From: Streptomyces sp. BR123
GTDB lineage: Bacteria; Actinomycetota; Actinomycetes; Streptomycetales; Streptomycetaceae
Direction of reading: 5' to 3'
Assembly: GCF_013401435.1 (NCBI RefSeq)
Contig: NZ_JACBGN010000027.1
Span: 1 to 45,919, forward strand
DNA length: 45,919 bases
This document shows, one piece after another, positions 43,843-45,919 of this stretch. The translations under genes and the position numbers were made by a program. A model generated the notes under the pieces. It was given only the letters and a program-made list of their open reading frames with translations. It was not told where the DNA came from and searched no databases. Positions within the stretch are counted from its first letter, which is position 1. Each line of letters begins with the position of its first letter.

Positions 43843-44177
43843 CAGCAGCACCCCTTGTCGTCGGCGTCGACGCACGTGCGGTCGGTGGCGACGGCCACGA
43901 CGGCGTTGCGCAGGTCGTCCAGCGCGTGGCCAAGGCGGGGGTCGGCCAGTTCGTAGCGGGTACGGCGGCCGTCGGGGACGGTGACGACCAGACCGCAGTC
44001 GCGCAGGCACGCCAGGTGGTTCGACAGGCGGGTGCGGGAGATTCCCAGGGCGTCGGCGAGGTCGGAGGGGTAGGCCGGGGCCTCGCGCAGCGCGAGCAGC
44101 AGACGACAGCGGATCGGTTCGGCCAGCGCCCGGCCGAAGCGGGTCAGGGCGTCAAGGTCGGTCGCGAGGGTCAGCAT
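43842..44177 (-). CDS. ArsR/SmtB-family metal-sensing repressor, CmtR-like
   Basis: 111 residues from the ATG at 44177. The winged HTH is LADALGISRTRLSNHLACLR followed by DCGLVVTVPDGRRTRYELAD. CLRDC in the recognition helix matches the Cys57/Cys61 pair of CmtR, and the C-terminus (RTCVDADDKGCC) offers the third cysteine, so it probably senses Cd or Pb. Its stop overlaps the transporter start by one base (TGATG). A CTTGAATTCAAG palindrome lies 22 bases upstream. It is divergent from the DUF3703 gene. Confidence 0.88.
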   Translation of the reverse strand: MLTLATDLDALTRFGRALAEPIRCRLLLALREAPAYPSDLADALGISRTRLSNHLACLRDCGLVVTVPDGRRTRYELADPRLGHALDDLRNAVVAVATDRTCVDADDKGCC

Positions 44178-44198
44178 GGACAAGACGATACACGGATG

Positions 44199-44210
44199 CT
44201 TGAATTCAAG
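44199..44210. promoter_or_regulatory. ArsR-type operator
   Basis: CTTGAATTCAAG is a perfect 12-base palindrome between the arsR-type ATG (44177) and the DUF3703 start (44237). It is close to the TTGAA-type sites of ArsR/CmtR repressors and could control both directions. Confidence 0.65.
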
Positions 44211-44236
44211 AAATCCTGAACTGCCGGAGGTCTTCC

Positions 44237-44608
44237 GTGTCCCGCCGCGTCCCCATGCCGCCCCACCTGCTTGAGGCATTCACCGCCGAGATGTCCGCAG
44301 CCCGCACGCCTGGGCCGACGGCGGAGCGATGGCGGGCAGCCGAGCGTGCCCACATCCTGTCCCAGCCCTGGCCATGGCCCCACACCCGCACCCATTGGGT
44401 GATGCTCCATCTCGCCCTGCGCGACCGCGACCTGCACGAGGCAATCGGCCAGCTGGTGCGCCTGGCCGTGGCCGCTCCCGGCTCGGCGGCCGGGAAGTAC
44501 CCGGACGGCAACACCGGCCGCACCCGCGCCGGACTCACCACCTCGATGCCAATCCCGGATGACCTCGCCACCCTGCTCCGCGAGGCCGGCGTCACACTGC
44601 GCCCGTAG
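44237..44608 (+). CDS. DUF3703-domain protein
   Basis: 123 residues from the GTG at 44237, with GGAGG six bases upstream. RAAERAHILSQPWPWPHTRT and HWVMLHLALRDRDLHEAIGQ, then GNTGRTRAGLTTSMPIPDDL, are characteristic of DUF3703. The family commonly neighbours ArsR and cation-efflux genes, as here, and its role is thought to be linked to metal handling. It is divergent from the ArsR gene and shares its operator region. Confidence 0.85.
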   Translation: MSRRVPMPPHLLEAFTAEMSAARTPGPTAERWRAAERAHILSQPWPWPHTRTHWVMLHLALRDRDLHEAIGQLVRLAVAAPGSAAGKYPDGNTGRTRAGLTTSMPIPDDLATLLREAGVTLRP

Positions 44609-44680
44609 AACCCGCTCCATGCACGCCGCCCGCCGGGAAGCAAGCACCCCGGCGTTCTCACAACCGGGAAACATCGATAT

Positions 44681-44706
44681 CCGGCAGGAACCGGTGTTCC
44701 TGCCGG
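44681..44706. terminator. 26-base perfect palindrome after the DUF3703 gene
   Basis: CCGGCAGGAAC (44681-44691), CGGT, GTTCCTGCCGG (44696-44706). It starts 72 bases after the DUF3703 stop and is a likely terminator or processing hairpin. The rest of 44609-44871 shows no convincing gene. Confidence 0.45.
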
Positions 44707-45119
44707 TGAGCGACACTCGTTCCTGGAACTCGCCTACAAGACCACGCATGGTGAACAGGGCCGGCGCGCCTGTCGTCTCCAGCAGCTGCTGCAGGTGGTG
44801 CGGCAGCGGCCCGGCCGGGGCGAGGGAGCGGCTTTTGTAGCGAAGCGCCTTGAGTCGCCGCCCCTGCACCGGTGGCGACTCAAGGCCCTTTCAGATCGAT
44901 CGGCTTGCGGGATGCCAGCTGGCCGTGGCTCCGCCGCATCGTCAGCCGGGGCAGGGCGCCGCTCACTGGCCTCACCTCACAGAGCGGTGCCAGGCCGAAG
45001 CCGGTTCCCGCATCCGGTACCGAGGCGAGCTGCCGGTCGATGCCCGCCGCGGCGTCGGCGAGGCGGGCCGGGGCCCGCCTTGAAGTCCGTGAGAAGGGCC
45101 GGGTGGAGCGAGGGCACGA

Positions 45120-45813
45120 TCCGATGTCTTTCGACGCGGCCCATCGCTGGTTCACCAAGTGGCGCCGGGACGGCACCTGGGACCGGATCCACTGCCTCTT
45201 GCGGCCCGCTGTTCGCTGTCCGGCATCAAATCCCTGTGCCTCTCCGCCCTCACTGCTCTTGATCGACTGGGCGTCGATCACCGCGGCCGACGGCTCGGGA
45301 TCCGGCCCGGCTTGCTCCCGCACCCGTCGGCGCAACGCGTCGGTAATCGTGGACACGATGGAACTCCCGCTGGTCGTCGCGGTCACCTCGGCTTCCGTCC
45401 AGTACCGCGCCGGCGGGCGCGCGGTCCTGGCCCGGCCCGCCGAGGGCTTCCGCACGGTCTCACCGGTCTCGGCGGATGGGGGATACGCCAACTCCGTTGG
45501 TTCCAGGCTGCTTTCCTGCGCCCGGGACAGGCTGAACATCGTGGTGGAGATCGTGAAGCGGACCGACGACGTCAAGGGTTTCAAGGTGCTGCCAAGCCGC
45601 TGGATCGTGGAACGGATGCTCGGCCGGCTGGTCCGCAACCGCCGCCTGGCCCGCGACTACGAACGGCTCACCGCCACCTCGGAAGCGATGGTCAAGGTGG
45701 CGATGATCCGGATGATGCTCGTCCGTCCCGCAGGGCAGTCATCGCGCTGGAGCCATGACGACAGCCGGAAGACCGTCTCCTCCATGACCGTCGAGGACCT
45801 TGTCGCGGCGTGA
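45120..45813 (+). pseudogene. IS5-family transposase with an internal inverted segment
   Basis: The plus frame reads HRWFTKWRRDGTWDRIH at about 45142-45192, then loses the family sequence until 45346, where VDTMELPLVVAVTSASVQYR resumes, followed by VKRTDDVKGFKVLPSRWIVE and RNRRLARDYERLTATSEAMV. The missing part (TITDALRRRVREQAGPDPEP, SAAVIDAQSIKSSEGGEAQG, FDAGQRTAGRKRQ) is present on the minus strand of 45188-45353, with the first catalytic aspartate. The N-terminal 60-80 residues expected before HRWF are not recognisable. Stop at 45811-45813. Confidence 0.75.
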
Positions 45814-45919
45814 TCAACCGGCCACCGACAGGCTCCAAGAGCGGGCTCTGCCAGGGTGGAGGCACGACACGCACCCGTCCGAAAGGCCCGCCGATGCCAC
45901 GACCCGCCTCCTCCCCCGC

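Noticed and set aside
44609..44869. Minus-strand frame reading GPLPHHLQQLLETTGAPALF
   Set aside because: It runs through a 26-base palindrome and into the DUF3703 gene on the other strand, and matches nothing I recognise.
1..45919. tRNA genes or attachment sites that would mark an integrated element
   Set aside because: No cloverleaf-like sequence or matching att repeats were noticed despite the integrase relic. A dedicated tRNA scan would be decisive.

Overview
The window looks like accessory chromosome-arm or plasmid DNA from a Streptomyces or a close relative. GC content is very high, third codon positions are almost always G or C, GTG starts are common, and the gene families are typical of that genus (many TetR-type regulators, PucR, DUF3703, SUKH and LRV proteins, actinobacterial IS elements). 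No rRNA, tRNA, CRISPR array, phage structural module or large biosynthetic cluster is visible.

Layout. 0-2.7 kb: IS3 and IS110 remnants around an intact TetR gene with a small partner. 2.7-6.7 kb: a PucR-type regulator divergent from an HSL-type esterase, a secreted serine hydrolase and a cupin. 6.8-7.9 kb: a cluster of two kinds of short repeats around a small interrupted gene. 8-10.7 kb: a tandem SUKH protein, an integrase relic and a PIN/RHH toxin-antitoxin pair. 10.8-12.3 kb: an IS21 remnant abutting the tail of a CBS-domain protein. 12.3-14.7 kb: an NmrA-like oxidoreductase whose predicted SoxR-type promoter has been split by a complete IS630 element. 14.9-18.5 kb: hydrolase/AraC pair, then TetR divergent from a dehalogenase-like hydrolase. 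19.1-21.7 kb: a two-gene membrane/lipoprotein module. 22.2-31.2 kb: relics of IS5, IS701 and several broken genes, mixed with an intact serine hydrolase/LysR pair and a DoxX/TetR pair. 31.4-33.6 kb: a scrambled IS1182-like element inserted in an IS630 gene. 33.7-38.3 kb: a MarR-controlled operon and a FadR/amino-acid-permease operon. 38.3-45.8 kb: unrecognised proteins, a CDF-transporter/LRV chimera beside ArsR and DUF3703, and an IS5 gene with an internal inversion.

How it works together. Most intact units are a regulator beside one or two small enzymes or membrane proteins, usually with a readable operator between them: TetR at 0.7 kb, TetR/hydrolase at 17.6 kb, DoxX/TetR at 28.1 kb, MarR at 35 kb, FadR at 38.2 kb and ArsR at 44.2 kb. 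Between them lie transposase fragments and genes with one or two frameshifts. The region seems to be decaying and rearranging, although several frameshifts sit in short homopolymers and could be assembly errors. The clearest rearrangements are the IS630 insertion in the -10 box at 13.2/14.3 kb, the in-frame CDF-LRV fusion at 43.6 kb, and the strand-switched segments inside two transposase genes (31.4-31.7 and 45.19-45.35 kb).
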